Positions 34,881-46,362 of a stretch of 64,000 nucleotides of DNA are shown piece by piece (position 1 is the stretch's first letter; each line of letters starts with the position of its first letter). The position numbers were made by a program, and so were the translations under genes. Source of the stretch: Isoetes taiwanensis (Eukaryota > Streptophyta > Lycopodiopsida > Isoetales > Isoetaceae); NCBI GenBank assembly GCA_021234155.1, contig JAJEKV010000036.1:8383426-8447425 (forward strand). The letters run 5' to 3'. Below the pieces are notes generated by a model, which searched no databases, was not told the DNA's origin, and saw only the letters and a program-made list of their open reading frames with translations.

Positions 34881-36586
34881 CTAACATCAACATTTTTGCT
34901 CCATATAAATCTACAACTTTATTGTTCCCTGCAATACAACTGTACTTATGCTCGGCAATGCGGGGCACTATTACTAGTAATAAGTGCAATAAACATGGTA
35001 TGCATTTGAATTAGTCTTTGTCATTTAATGTGGCATCTTGAGTTGGTCCAAAGAAATCTCAACTTGGCATGTTGGACATACTCTCCACGATTATTGAGAT
35101 ATTTAGAAAGGATATTAGTTTGACTGAGAAATAGTTCAATTGGAAGCTTGAATGATAAAATAAAAAAGCCCAATTGCCCACTAAGCACTAATCAATTGTT
35201 GTAGCTTATGTGCTAGCCACAATGTTTGAATATGGGCCGCTAGACTACAAGTGATAAGTACAAATTTAAAATCACAAGTTAATAATCTCATGTTGCATCT
35301 GAAGTCCACTTGAATGCAAATGTAGATATAAATTTAATAGTATGTTTCTTATTTTTTAAATTCATCATATGCACATGGCTGGCAATATGTAAATAGTTAT
35401 TTGGGTACCACATAACCCCCATTAGCCATCTTGCTTCCATTCTTTTTAATTGTCGAAGAAGAAAATCGTGGCAAATAATAACATTACACCTTAAATGAAA
35501 TTCATCCTTTCTCCTCTTCTTGATATTCTTTGTATTTAGACTTTTGTCTTTGCCTTTACATTGACTCACATCATGCATACTATTGGTATGGAACACTGAC
35601 ATTTATTGAAATAATCTAAGCAAAACAACCATAATTTTTACAAGAGAACAAAGAAATAAATAGTCATCTTCTTTAGAGGTCACCAAATTAGTTGCTAACG
35701 ATTATATTTGAATAGGACCATTCAAGTGATGGATATTATCATTTAGTATTTTCATGTTGCACATGAAGTCCACTTGCTACATTTAGTATTCCTTTCAAAA
35801 TGTGGAAGAACTAAATTGATAAGGCAGAAAGGAAGATTGCAACTTAAACGAAATTTACATTGTTTTTGATGGAAATCATGATCTAATCATGTCCAAGCTC
35901 TATTGTTGTTTGAGGCATATAAGAATTTTGCACCAACAACTTCTTTAAGAAAAGACTTTCAATCCCTCGTTAAATTGCATATCCTGAAAGGTCAACAAGG
36001 GAAGGAAGGCCTACCAATACCAATTTACCCTAATTATGTGGTCATAAGGCTTCCTAATTGAAATAACAGTTTTTAGATGTACCAAACAAAAGAGTGATAG
36101 AGTTTTTTCTTTCCCCAATTTGGAAATTAGGATTGTATCTTTTCATTAACTTGAAAGATACAATCCCTAATATTTAATAAGGAGAAATTTTGGGGAGGAG
36201 AAAATTACATGAAGAACTTTTTGGCGGCCACCAGGTGACCCGGTGGCGCTGCCCCCTAGGTCAGCTGGCTGCTGCCAAAAAAAATTCAAGTGAATTTTTT
36301 TGTTCCCAAAATTCTCCAACGAAAAAAAATGGGCTTCAACTTTTCTGCGGGGTTTTCTTATTTCGATACATTTCTGACACCTCTTCATTGGCAGTGCCAC
36401 TTAGCATGGGACAGGTGATGAGGTGGAGATCAGGTGCGAATTAGGTGGAGATTTTTCTTTGAAAGAAACTGTTGTTTGGGGGTAAAATTTCCAGATTTCA
36501 AGGCCCCTTTTATTCTCTTCTCCAACAAAGTTTTATGAGGAGGTGAACCTCCTCCTCTTGGGGATCATGCCAAATAACCCTCTCGG

Positions 36587-37327
36587 CCCCTTAACCACTT
36601 ATCCGAACAAGTTTCGGCTTTATTTAGAATCGTCTCGAGTTACCACAGGTAAGGAATTGATCCATTTCTGCTTCATCTGTACCAACTAAACCTCTGTTTC
36701 GGCTTCATCTATCTCACAACAAAGACCTCTATTTGTTTTTATCTGACACAACAAAGGCCTCTGTTTTCGTTTGAACTGTAATAAAAGACCTATGTTTCGG
36801 CCTGCATGAAACGACTTCCTAGCTATTGATTGAAAGAGGCTTCTTAGGAAGAAACAGTAAAAGCATATGGGCAACGAATTTGAGTTGAAGCTCCCAATAA
36901 GAGGTACATATGAAGCCCAAGCAGAGGTGCAGACGAATCAAAACAGCGAACTTGAGGTGCAGATAAAGCCTAAAGAGATATGCAATCAAAACAAAATAGA
37001 GGCGTTCAAAACAGAGGTTCCCAAACCCCTTGCCGGCAGGGATCTGCTTAAGCGAGGGGATCTACTAGAACCTTTGATCAAACAAGGGAATTGATTTCTG
37101 GAGCTTTCGGATACAGTAACAACAGAGCTACAACATGAATCGCTGTCACAAGAGGGAGGTTGCACTTAGTATGAGCTGCAGATAAAACAGAGGCGCCCAA
37201 ACAGAGTCGTCGCAAAATGGAATCTCCCACGATTATGGCATATTCTGGAGATTATCGTAATAATCACTTGAATATTCTTTATACAATGGTTGGATTCAAA
37301 TAACCTGCAAGGACAAGTGGTTAAGGG
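36587..37327. mobile_element. 740-bp foldback element, copy B
   Basis: Duplicate of 24655-25395 with the same inverted ends. A substitution near 37091 (GGGAATTGA) terminates the frame that is open longer in copy A, showing that this frame is not conserved. Confidence 0.65.
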
Positions 37328-37706
37328 ATCATAAATAGACCTTCAAAGCATGATGATTAAGCAGTGAACCCCCTTTCATCTTATTCTTGATGTTTTTTGT
37401 ACTTGTAATTTTATCTTGTCTTTATTGTTACATTGATTAATCACATGAACCATTTCTACACATGTTGAATTGGTTATTGGAATCAAGAAGAAGATACACC
37501 CTTTTCTTGTGATGTTTGCACTAGCATTTTCATCCTTTATCGTTATCTTAAATTATTTTAACATGTTGAATTATTTTGAGCCACCAACACATGTGTGGCC
37601 AATGAAAGCAACAATGAGATAAACAGTTGTCGAAAAGGAAACTAAATTGCCTAAAGCCTACCTGTTTTGTTACTGCATGAATACAATGAATACAGTTGAC
37701 AATGTT

Positions 37707-38231
37707 TTTTCAAGCCAAGGAAAACTAAGCAATTGCCTCTTACTAAGCTGCCCTGCATCAGTAATCAGGCAGCTTTAGGGTCATCTGAATATGCAGATCC
37801 AAGCTAGAACAGATCATTTTACAGACTTAAGGACTGTATGGAGAGTAGCAACATTCAATGTCAGCAAATTTGTCAATCAAGGGCAATATAATTGAACTTC
37901 TAACTTCTTAACATAATCCATGCATCACAATAACATCATAATTTGCAGCTAAATGTGAACTTATTAACAATTGTACTCAGAAAACGTCATTCAAAACAGT
38001 TTTTCTGGCAGGGTCACATGTACAACATAGACAAAGCAAAATATGCAGCGACAGCAAGGACATTTCAGATAATTAGAAATGAGATTAAAAGTGCACTACC
38101 AAGTGCTACAAAATACAACTGTAATAAAGCAAATTGCACTAACCAGTGCTACAACTTAAGAAAATTAATTTACCAAATGAATTATATCCTCATTCCAGCA
38201 ACAGATAAAATAGAACAAACAGTACTAATTT
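37707..38231. other. Probable 3' non-coding part of the Harbinger element
   Basis: Unrelated to the duplicated block on its left and adjacent to the transposase stop codon on its right. No terminal inverted repeat could be recognised. The plus-strand frame 37943-38290 overlaps the transposase end and has no family match. Confidence 0.4.
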
Positions 38232-41172
38232 TCATTCTTCTTCTGATGTATCAGACTCCTGGAATTCAAATAAGCTATGTTTTTCAATGAGTTCGTCGCA
38301 TTTGTTTTCAAGTAAAGCTTTTGCTATCGCATTTCTCCTTGTGGCATCACTGCCTACGACAATACGAGACTGCGAGCTATAAGATACATCACTTTCACCA
38401 TCCATTGTTCTTGCGAGAGCTTCATCTGTGGTCAACGATGTCCCATGTAACTTGTAGATTCCATATTGGCAATACCTCATTGCCTCCAAATGTTGATTAG
38501 TGACATCTCCATGTCTGTTTCTCCGTCTCTTTGTACCTGCAGCCAACACCTTTTCATGTGCAATAGATGCTTCTAGCTCATGCCGTGCTTCTTTTGCCCA
38601 GTTCTCTTCAAACCCATCACCATGAATAATGCAAATATTATGCAGCACAAGACACGCTGATACAACATGAACTGTATTTTCTAAGTGCATGTCATTCCTC
38701 TTCAATCCGGCAACTCATATATGCTGATGATGTTGACCTGCTCGCATATACCCCAGAGGACATCCAACGCCACCTGGATGCTTTGGACACTTTCTGCCAA
38801 TTCACTGACATGAGAGTTAACTTGGCCAAGACAAGGGTGCTGCTGGTCCCATCATCCCGGCACCCACGCCTTCCCTCATTCACTTACCAGGGACAGGTAG
38901 TGGAGGTGGCTCAGTCTTATAAGTATTTGGGCATTGAGTTTTCTACTACCACACACTAGGATGCATCCATCAGGTTACGGGTCACTGCAGACTGGAAAGC
39001 CCTGTATGCAATGCAAAACAATTGTCACAAGGCAGAGCTGTATGCATGGGGTCACCAGACACACTTGTTCAGGGCCTTGGTTGAACCGGTCCTCCTTTAT
39101 GGGGCAGAAGTGTGGGGGGCGGTGATATCCCTCACCACTTGGAACGATCTAGAGCAGTCTGAAGGCCTTCTTGGCCCGAGCACCGGGAGTGAAGTCCACG
39201 GTCCCATATCGATCTTGCTCCGGAGATAGGCTTCCTTCCATTACGAGAGGGTCTACTGGAACGTCACATTATTTACTTCCGTAAGGTGGTGGCTATGGAT
39301 GAGGCCAGTTTGCCCAACCTTGCTTTGGCGATGGCGATGGGCCCGCAACGACTCAAAGCTCTTTGGAAAGACAAGCAAGCCCAGTGGTTCGCTATGGAAT
39401 GTGCAGCACACGGATGTGGACCAGTGCATACACCGAAGGAACGCTACCGCCTTGAAGCGTGCGGATGCTTGCTTCATGGCCAAGCTTTGGGATGCAGAGG
39501 CCCTGTCACATGTCAAGGTGGCAAATTATCGACAGCAGGTTAATCCCATGCTCACGAGGGGCCCACACCACTACCTGCGCACCCATCTACCCATGAAAAA
39601 GCGCAGGGTGATTGCTTCCATTCGCGACAGTGCACACCACCTCGCATTGGTGCAGGGAGATGGATCGGGGAGCCGTGTGAGGACAGAGTCCGCCGATCTT
39701 TGTCAACAGGCGCCATTGAGGATGAAAGTCACGCCCTCCAGGCCTGTCCGGCATACCAGCATATCCGGGCTCGGTATGCTCGGTTAGTTGTGCCCCATCA
39801 GGCCTTGCATGAGCTACTGAGCACGGCCTCTGTAGGCTTGTTGGGATCGTACCTCCGGGAGGTAATGGATACGCGGACTCAGTTATGCCCCCATGTCCGA
39901 CATTAACCTCAGCTGTACTTGTGATTATGTATATAACTGTGCAGTATGTCAGCATCCTTATTGCTACTAAGGTTTTTCCCCCGAAAACCCTTTGGGGCGG
40001 GGGTTTTTTAATCCTGGTAGTAATACGCCTGCTGCTCTCTCTTTGTACTTGGGTCCCATAGGCCAGTTGGTCTCCGTGGATGATAAAATCATATTCTATT
40101 CTATTCTATTCAATAGTGTCTTGAACCTGGCTTTCAGACGTCCAAAAGCCTGCTCTACTGGCATTCTTGTGCTAGACTACATATAATTCCAATAATATTC
40201 TTCTTTGCTCAATACGTCCTTATGTCCTTTAAAAGGACTCAACATGTAATGGCGTGGTGGATATGCTACATCACCGATAAGGCAGTAAGGTGCTATGTAG
40301 CCGTTCATGATACGTTGCCCTGCAGATGAACGCTGGAATAACGTCCAGTCATGGATGCTTCCAGGCCACCCAATATCGAAATCCCATATAAGACATTCTC
40401 TTGACACTATGAGCTGAAGCAACAGGGAATGAAAACCCTTTCTGTTATAATAATCTTGTGGAGATTCCTGTGGCGCTATTATTGGAATGTGACTCCCATC
40501 GACTGCTCCAATAACAGAAGGAATACCATGGACACGCTCAAAAGCCTCTGCTAAAGTTTTCATCCGATTTGGTGAAGGCCATTTAATGTATAATTCTTTT
40601 AGTTTCCAATTTACACAAGTAGCAAACTCTATAGTAGCTTGTTGTGCAGATGCGAATCCAACACGAAAAGAATCTGCTATACCTAGCAATGTGTCACCGG
40701 TAGCTAGCCTACTCAAAGCTATCATTATTTTGGTTTCAACTGGTATAGCTGTCCTGAACTTGGTATGTTGTCTTACCATTAGCGGCCCTAACTCATGGCA
40801 TAGGTACTGGAATGTTGCTTTAGAGATTCGCATTCTCTTTTTGAAATCTAAATCAGTATAGGTCTGCACTAGTACTCGATCCAATCCAATGCCTCTGTCA
40901 TACATCCAAAACCGCCTTGGAGTGTTTGCTCTAGTAATGGATGAACCAAATGATGAGAAAAGAGTCATTACTGCTCTCAACCAAGCTATAGTCCTCACAT
41001 ACAATTGGTACGAATCATCACTAACACATAATTGTTTAACTTGAAGCAGCAATAAAAAAAGCCTTCCCATTTTCAGAATTACTTCAGCTCTACTACCTCC
41101 ACCAGTGTCTTCTGATAATCCCGAAACTTGTATCTCATTTGGAGAATGTGGATTGCATATGCCTTGCTCCAT
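38232..41172 (-). pseudogene. PIF/Harbinger (HARBI1/ALP1-like) transposase, dead
   Basis: Reading from 41172, 331 residues cover the N-terminal region and most of the DDE nuclease: GAVDGSHIPI (Asp225), a Harbinger-type SIHDWTLF and LIGDVAYP (Asp301). The frame then hits TAG at codon 332 where the family continues. Past it the same frame reads SSTRMPVEQAFGRLKARF with the third acidic residue, Glu340. A LINE at 38707-40108 splits the gene just after this. The last 157 residues (HVVSACLVLHNIC onward) lie at 38232-38705. These enzymes cut and paste DNA at TWA sites, usually with a separate Myb-like partner, which is not seen. The TAG and the insertion each kill it. Confidence 0.93.
38707..40108 (+). 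mobile_element. LINE with (ATTCT)n tail nested in the transposase
   Basis: TTCAAT at 38701-38706 recurs at 40109-40114, and removing the insert plus one copy rejoins the transposase frame in register. The insert begins in mid-RT at LIYADDVDLLAYTPEDIQRH, so it is strongly 5'-truncated. It continues to FRALVEPVLLYGAEVWG and a C-terminal knuckle (EDESHALQACPAYQHIR, 39718 on), and stops at about 39906. Several frame changes and one stop (STTTH*D) break it. The tail is TATTCTATTCTATTCTATT, not poly(A). A GC-rich hairpin (CCCCGAAAACCCTTTGGGG) precedes the tail near 39978. Confidence 0.92.
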
Positions 41173-41888
41173 CTAGAAGTGATGTCTAATAAGGTAAATT
41201 GGATTCGGATGATGTAAGAAGATAAAAAAAGCTTAAAACGTATAAATTGCATGGAGAAAGAAATTACCTGTGTTGAAAGCTCCTCTGAAGCAAAATCTCT
41301 ATTCGTGAGCGTTCACAAGAAGACCGTTGCCGCCAATTTACATGATTGATTGCGTGGAGGATTGCGTGGAGATGAAGTTTTTGAATTAGGCATGCTATAG
41401 GCCCGTCCGAAAATAAGGTTTCTTGTGTTTCTCCCCGCCCTTGTATGCCACGTATTTAATTTTGGACGGGCGTGATGTGATTTCACCCTTATAGGCATCG
41501 TAATAAAGTTGACTTTCTAGCGCTTTTGGGCCCTAGATGTAACCCAACGAGAACCATCCCTCCATCTACCCCCTTTTTTTAATGAAACAGGTTTCCATTC
41601 ACTATAAATTTGCAAGTACAACTTAGTCTATGTGATATCAATCGATCTACATAGTCTTATCGAAGATGTGAAGGTAATTACATAGCAAAAATTATATAAG
41701 AAATGCTCCCATATTGTTGCCGTGTCCCTCACTTTGGATCTAAAAAATATCAAGATCCAAACTTGAAAGAGTCGGCTCTCTAGCTTTTCCGAGCTAAGAT
41801 CATCAATTACTACAGGGTTCAATTTATAAAGGGTAGGGTCAAAACCAGACCAGAATTTTCCATCCATATATATGACATTAAATAAATA
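41173..41888. other. Upstream of the transposase; no gene seen
   Basis: Probably the 5' non-coding part of the Harbinger element. GCCCGTCCGAAAAT near 41400 is inverted as ATTTTGGACGGGC near 41459, a hairpin that might be near a terminus. No matching repeat was found beyond the transposase 3' end. The frames at 41313-41498 and 41628-41867 have no family match. Confidence 0.4.
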
Positions 41889-41982
41889 CTAGTTATAATG
41901 CCCAGCGTTGCTGGGCATAATATGGCAACATGTAAATTAGAATGCTTAATAAAAGCCCTTTCTATCTAAAAGTTGACAGAAG

Positions 41983-42568
41983 GTAACGTCTATATAAATA
42001 GTAGACTACAACAAAAGAGGAAAGAGATATAATACCATATCAATGTTGATCTAATAGCAAGGCTCTTATATCAACAATATTGATACATTCATTGAACATA
42101 TTTATTTACCTCTACTAAATACCATTGTAAGAAATAACACACCAAGATGGTTGGTTGTGGCACCCCTTGGTATATATGTTCCGTTCTTAGGTTAAAAAAT
42201 CTTCATATGTATGGCATGCTTCGATGATGCACGTATTGTGCAAGCCTACTTGTTTAAGAGAGGAAACGTCTATATAAATAGTAGACTACAACAAAAGAGG
42301 AAAGAGATATAATAGCATATCAATGTTGATCTAATAGCAAGGCTCTTATATATCAACAATGTTGATACATTTATTGAACATTTTTATTTACCTCTACTAA
42401 ATACCATTGTAAGAAATAACACATCAAGATTAAATAACGCACCAAAATGGTTGGTTGTGGCACCCCCTTTTTTTTCAGGTTTCATATATTGATGTTACCG
42501 TTCTTAGGTTATTCATATGTATGGCATGCTTCGATGATGCACATATTGTGCAATCTTACTTGTTTAAG
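41983..42568. repeat. 280-bp tandem duplication inside Helitron 1
   Basis: AACGTCTATATAAATAGTAG begins at 41985 and again at 42265. Both units continue through TCAATGTTGATCTAATAGCAA, TTATTTACCTCTACTAAATA and GGTTGGTTGTGGCACCCC to GCATGCTTCGATGATGCAC. A 33-bp pair (ACTCTTCATAGTTTTTGCAT) follows at 42570-42635. Confidence 0.9.
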
Positions 42569-43524
42569 AAACTCTTCATAGTTTTTGCATATAATGTATG
42601 CAAACTCTTCATAGTTTTTGCATATAATGTATGCATCCATGGTGCTTGTATTGTGCAAACATCTAGGTATTTGCCCAATGTATGAGACATAGAGATATGT
42701 CATCTATATGACTAATGCCTGCAAAGTTGCAAACAACCTACAGTAGTTGCAGTCTGGGTAAAGATATTTCTTTTGCAGTCATCATCATGTAATTTAACAC
42801 TTGCCAAGCATCATTCGTGCTTCCCGTATTCCAATTGGTAAGTTGCATGGTCATGCGTAGGCATGAAGACACTATAGCGGCATTATATTTGAGATTAGGC
42901 AATTGATTTTTGAGGCCCTTCTCAGCTAACAAAGCTTTAACGCACAGATGCTCCAACTACTGAGAGATTTTTGGCCTGATCATCTTTAGTGACTAAGTAA
43001 AGATGTAATAGTACCCAACCTTGTTATTTAATGCACAAAATAATCAATATAAAATCGAGGTATGGCATCAAGATAACAGAACAAAATCATCAAGAGTCTG
43101 TAGATCAATCTTATTGTACACAACAATGAGGGGAAACAAAATTGTTTGTTGTTTCTGGCTAAGAACTACGATTGAAGATTAAGAAATCCATGAAATAGTG
43201 TATTTTGTAAACTTATACCGTTGAAAAATTGTAAATCCATTTACATGTACCTTTTTGGTCTATGTCAGCAACAAATCCATGCATTGAACTCACAGAGAAA
43301 GCAACCTGTTACCAGCAAGGTGTATTTTGTAAGATAAAGAAATGCTTTCTGAACGCATTGAAAACAATCAGAGACATGCGGCCCTTTTGAAGGAAAGGAA
43401 GAGCCATTTGAAGAAAAGGTCCATGGCCAATAAAATCACGAAAGAAAACATCAGCATAATAAAAACCAATTCATATATGCAAGGTTAGAGTCGGCAGGTG
43501 TTTCATTTATGAGACAAAAAAAAG

Positions 43525-44660
43525 GCTGAGTTCTTTGGCCTAACCCATAAGAGGCTTGAGGGAGCCATATCTGATGCTGCAATGTTGCAAGCTAGGTTTG
43601 GGGCCTTCTTTTCAAAATCAATCTTGGTCGTCTTAACACATTGGTAAATCTGGGCCACCTTAAAATTTGTAGCGTAGGATGTCTTCTACTATAATCCCAA
43701 TCTCGCACTGCATGAAGCTCTGTTGCAAAGCAGAATCCACTTTAATACTAACCTTGTAAATTCATATGCAAGAAGAAAACACAGTTTTAGCAATGCACTC
43801 TCTCATAAAAGACCCTGCATTCACGTCCTTGAAACTGCCTGATGCAATGACAAAGCTCGTTTAGGTAGGCCATGAAGGAATATAGAAAAAATAGATATTC
43901 TAGAAATTGTATTTGGTTTTCCTTGCCACACTCAATATCAGATAGAAAGACATTTTACTCGGAACAAACAAATCACAATCAACCTCCAGGACATACAAAT
44001 GGAAGCTCATCTGTTCCACAAAGAGTGGAATAATCTAGGAATAGATTGGCAATAGACATACTCATTATTGGAGCTCTTCTTTGCAAGTTGCAGATGCCAT
44101 ATCAGGTGCCAATCCGCTTCAGCAAGTATTCTTTAGGACCACAGCCATCTTCTAAAGCAACTGAGAAGTTCAGAAACAAAATTTTTAGAGAAGATAAGTG
44201 AATACAACAAAGGGACGAAGAAACCATACCTTACATATCTTCAAGAATTGGCTCAGTAACTTATGACGAACAAAAGCACCAAAAGCGCAGAAATTGTTCT
44301 AAAAAAACGCTACAGCCATCCCCTCTTATCATCACATACCACAAAGAATAAAAGCAAGAGCAGATAGTGTCCCGCTTTTGATGCTGCTAACTCGGCCAAG
44401 AGTGCAGACCTTATGCATAGCTATTTAACCCAGAATCATGGATTTGAGATGGATGGCCTAGCAAGGAGTTCATCCTTGGAAGCTGTACAGACTCGCATAA
44501 ATTGCAGGTAATCAGAAACGAAAGGGATTTTTTAGGGTAATCGACCTAGGCCATAACGCTGAAAAGAATGAAGCCTGAAGATCCAAGTTGCTGCAGGATG
44601 CTGATGTGCATATAAAAGTTTCAATATAGCAAAGTCGTTTTTGCACAAATAACATGATAC
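43525..44660 (-). repeat. Helitron 5'-side segment shared with Helitron 4
   Basis: GGCCTAACCCATAAGAGGCT and the following sequence match 55425-56235 over several blocks, ending near GATCCAAGTTGCTGC. The Helitron 4 copy lacks an internal section present here. On the minus strand both could encode CysTrp-containing peptides ending in YGSLKPLMG, but frames differ between copies. It is probably a common 5' portion of the family and may derive from an old host gene. Confidence 0.7.
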
Positions 44661-45154
44661 GATGCTATGGTTGCCCATTTTCCACATTGAGCACAATCGT
44701 CCTTACGCCTAAAAAACATTGCCCAATATTAAAGCTCCAATGGAATTGAAAATCAGAGTAGCCAACATAGCTCGATGCAGGAGAAAAGAGAGCCATACCC
44801 AAGACCTCCAAATAAAAACACCAACCTCCAAAGAACCAAGAGCCGCCAGTAACTAAGAGCTCCACCGCCAGGCCTGCTTAAGCCTCAAGGTCGATTTGAA
44901 AACACTTTCGAAATCTAGGGCAAGTGGTGATGGTCGGGAGAAAATACATATTTCTTTGTCGTGGCTTCCAGTCAGAATTACGATAAAACACAAAATCAAT
45001 CTCTGCCATTTGGATGATCCAGCCCTAGATCTAAGCCATCCGATCTAGGGCTGGATCCAATCAATATACCAAAACATTATAATATAAGAAGAAGAAGAAG
45101 AAGAAGAAGAGATATTATAGAATAAATATTTAGTTTCTAGATTTCAAGATTTCA

Positions 45155-45937
45155 AGGCAAAATTTCCAGATTTCTAGATCATAAACAGACCTTCAAAGCA
45201 TGATGATTAAGCAGTGAACCCCTTTCTATTCTTCTTCTTGATGTTATTTATACTCGTAATTTCACCTTTTGTCTTTATTGTTACATTGATTAATCACAAG
45301 AAACATTTCTACACATGTTGAATTTGTTATTGGTCTCAATCGAGAAGAAGATGCACCTTCTTCTTGTGATGTTTTGCACTCACATTTTCATCCTTTATCG
45401 TACCACAAATTATTTTAACATGTTGAATTGTTTTGAGCCACTGGTGCATGTGTGGCCAACAAAAGCAACAATGAGATAAACAGTCGTCGAAAAGAAAACT
45501 AAATTATTTTATACATGTTGAGTTGTTTTGAGCCACCCAAATTATGTGGCCAATTAAAGAAACAATGAGATAAACACTTGAAAAGGAAACTAAATTGTCT
45601 AAAATCTACCTATTTTGTTGCCAATACGAACCCAAAAAGACTTGTTTGCTATGATGTGAGTTAAATATTGTCGATTATTATATGAAATTAAGTTACCCAT
45701 TCTATGCAATCAACTCTCTATAGGGTACATAACAACCCAATATGATTTGTCTCTTGCATCTTGTCTGGCTTATTGGGTAGCGATGTAGCACTATAGTGGC
45801 AGTACTTCATTGAGCATCGTGAGAAAAATTATTCAGTAAGAAGCGGTTTCATAAAAACAAATTTTATGTTGATACTTAGTAAGTATAATGAAAGTAGATA
45901 TATAAAAGCAATACAAAGATGAAAGTTGTTATCAGAG
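45155..45937. repeat. PPO-flank array unit, copy 5
   Basis: Matches 25396-26123 and 12170-12955 throughout, including the doubled GAGCCACC segment of copy 2 at 45435-45560. It lacks the 740-bp foldback element, so it branched off before that insertion or from copy 2. Confidence 0.8.
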
Positions 45938-46262
45938 TTAATGATATTCATCAAAACCCTTGATAGTGATCTTCTCGCCGCCATTGGAACCAAGGTGACA
46001 TCAAAGTTTTTCCCATCTTTGATTTCCAAATCCTCGAGAGCTTCTCCAATGCCAATCCTAACAGTGGCGTTCGTAACCATATTCTCTTCCCCTCTTTTCA
46101 TATGTGGAACATGTAGGAAACTTCCAGCATACTATGATATCCAAAGAGGTCTCCAAATCCGCAGTTGGCAAATTATAAAAATGTCAAAACCCATTGCCTC
46201 GTGCATTAGAAATTCAACACTATGTATCACCAAAGTAGTTTCCGGCCTATCTGATTTTGCCA
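45938..46262 (-). pseudogene. Polyphenol oxidase C-terminal stub 2
   Basis: Aligns with the KFDV end of the intact PPO. MKRGEENMVTNATVRIGIGE matches MKKGEEDMATNTTVRIGIGE, then FDVTLVPM is followed by a frame change where PPO reads FDVTLVPRNGG. Upstream VEFLMHEAMGFDIFI-like coding is readable near 46175-46215. It is cut off at 46262, where it joins a LINE scrap. The copper domain is absent. Confidence 0.9.
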
Positions 46263-46362
46263 CAGCCTGGGTCAACTAGTCAGTCTGTTGTTATAGCGTG
46301 GATAGTTGAAGAATTCCTCTAGCTCATATGTAAGCATCTGGGCATAAGACTCTGCATGGGGC
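46263..46362 (-). pseudogene. Scrap of the non-L1 LINE relic fused to PPO stub 2
   Basis: TAGTTGAAGAATTCCTCTAG and ATCTGGGCATAAGACTCTGC are shared with 18080-18140 and 33835-33895. This shows that stub 2 came from a unit already containing that LINE, with the DNA between the two deleted. Confidence 0.85.

Larger units (their letters stand above)
32301..37706. repeat. Segmental duplication, copy B (LINE-free)
   Basis: Same order and sequence as 16704-25768 without the L1 LINE. It begins inside the palindrome repeats at GCGAAAGGCCC and ends at AATACAGT before unrelated DNA. The palindrome array is slightly longer here. It preserves the empty site for the LINE at 35450-35461. Confidence 0.9.
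41889..45112 (-). mobile_element. Helitron 1, non-autonomous
   Basis: The 3' end on the minus strand is GCCCAGCAACGCTGGGC (hairpin, 3-base loop), then a short spacer and CTAG (41889-41892), followed by T. This matches the Helitron rule of hairpin plus CTRR inserted between A and T. The 5' side near 45075-45112 resembles that of Helitrons 3 and 4 (TATATTATAA.G, then GGATCCAGCCCTA) and begins TCTCTTCTTC after expansion of a GAA run. There is no Rep/helicase gene. The frames at 42738-42956 and 44665-44865 may be captured scraps but match no family I recognise. Confidence 0.75.

Noticed and set aside
45926-46279. Plus-strand 117-codon frame
   Set aside because: It is the antisense reading of PPO stub 2, as confirmed by alignment with the intact gene.
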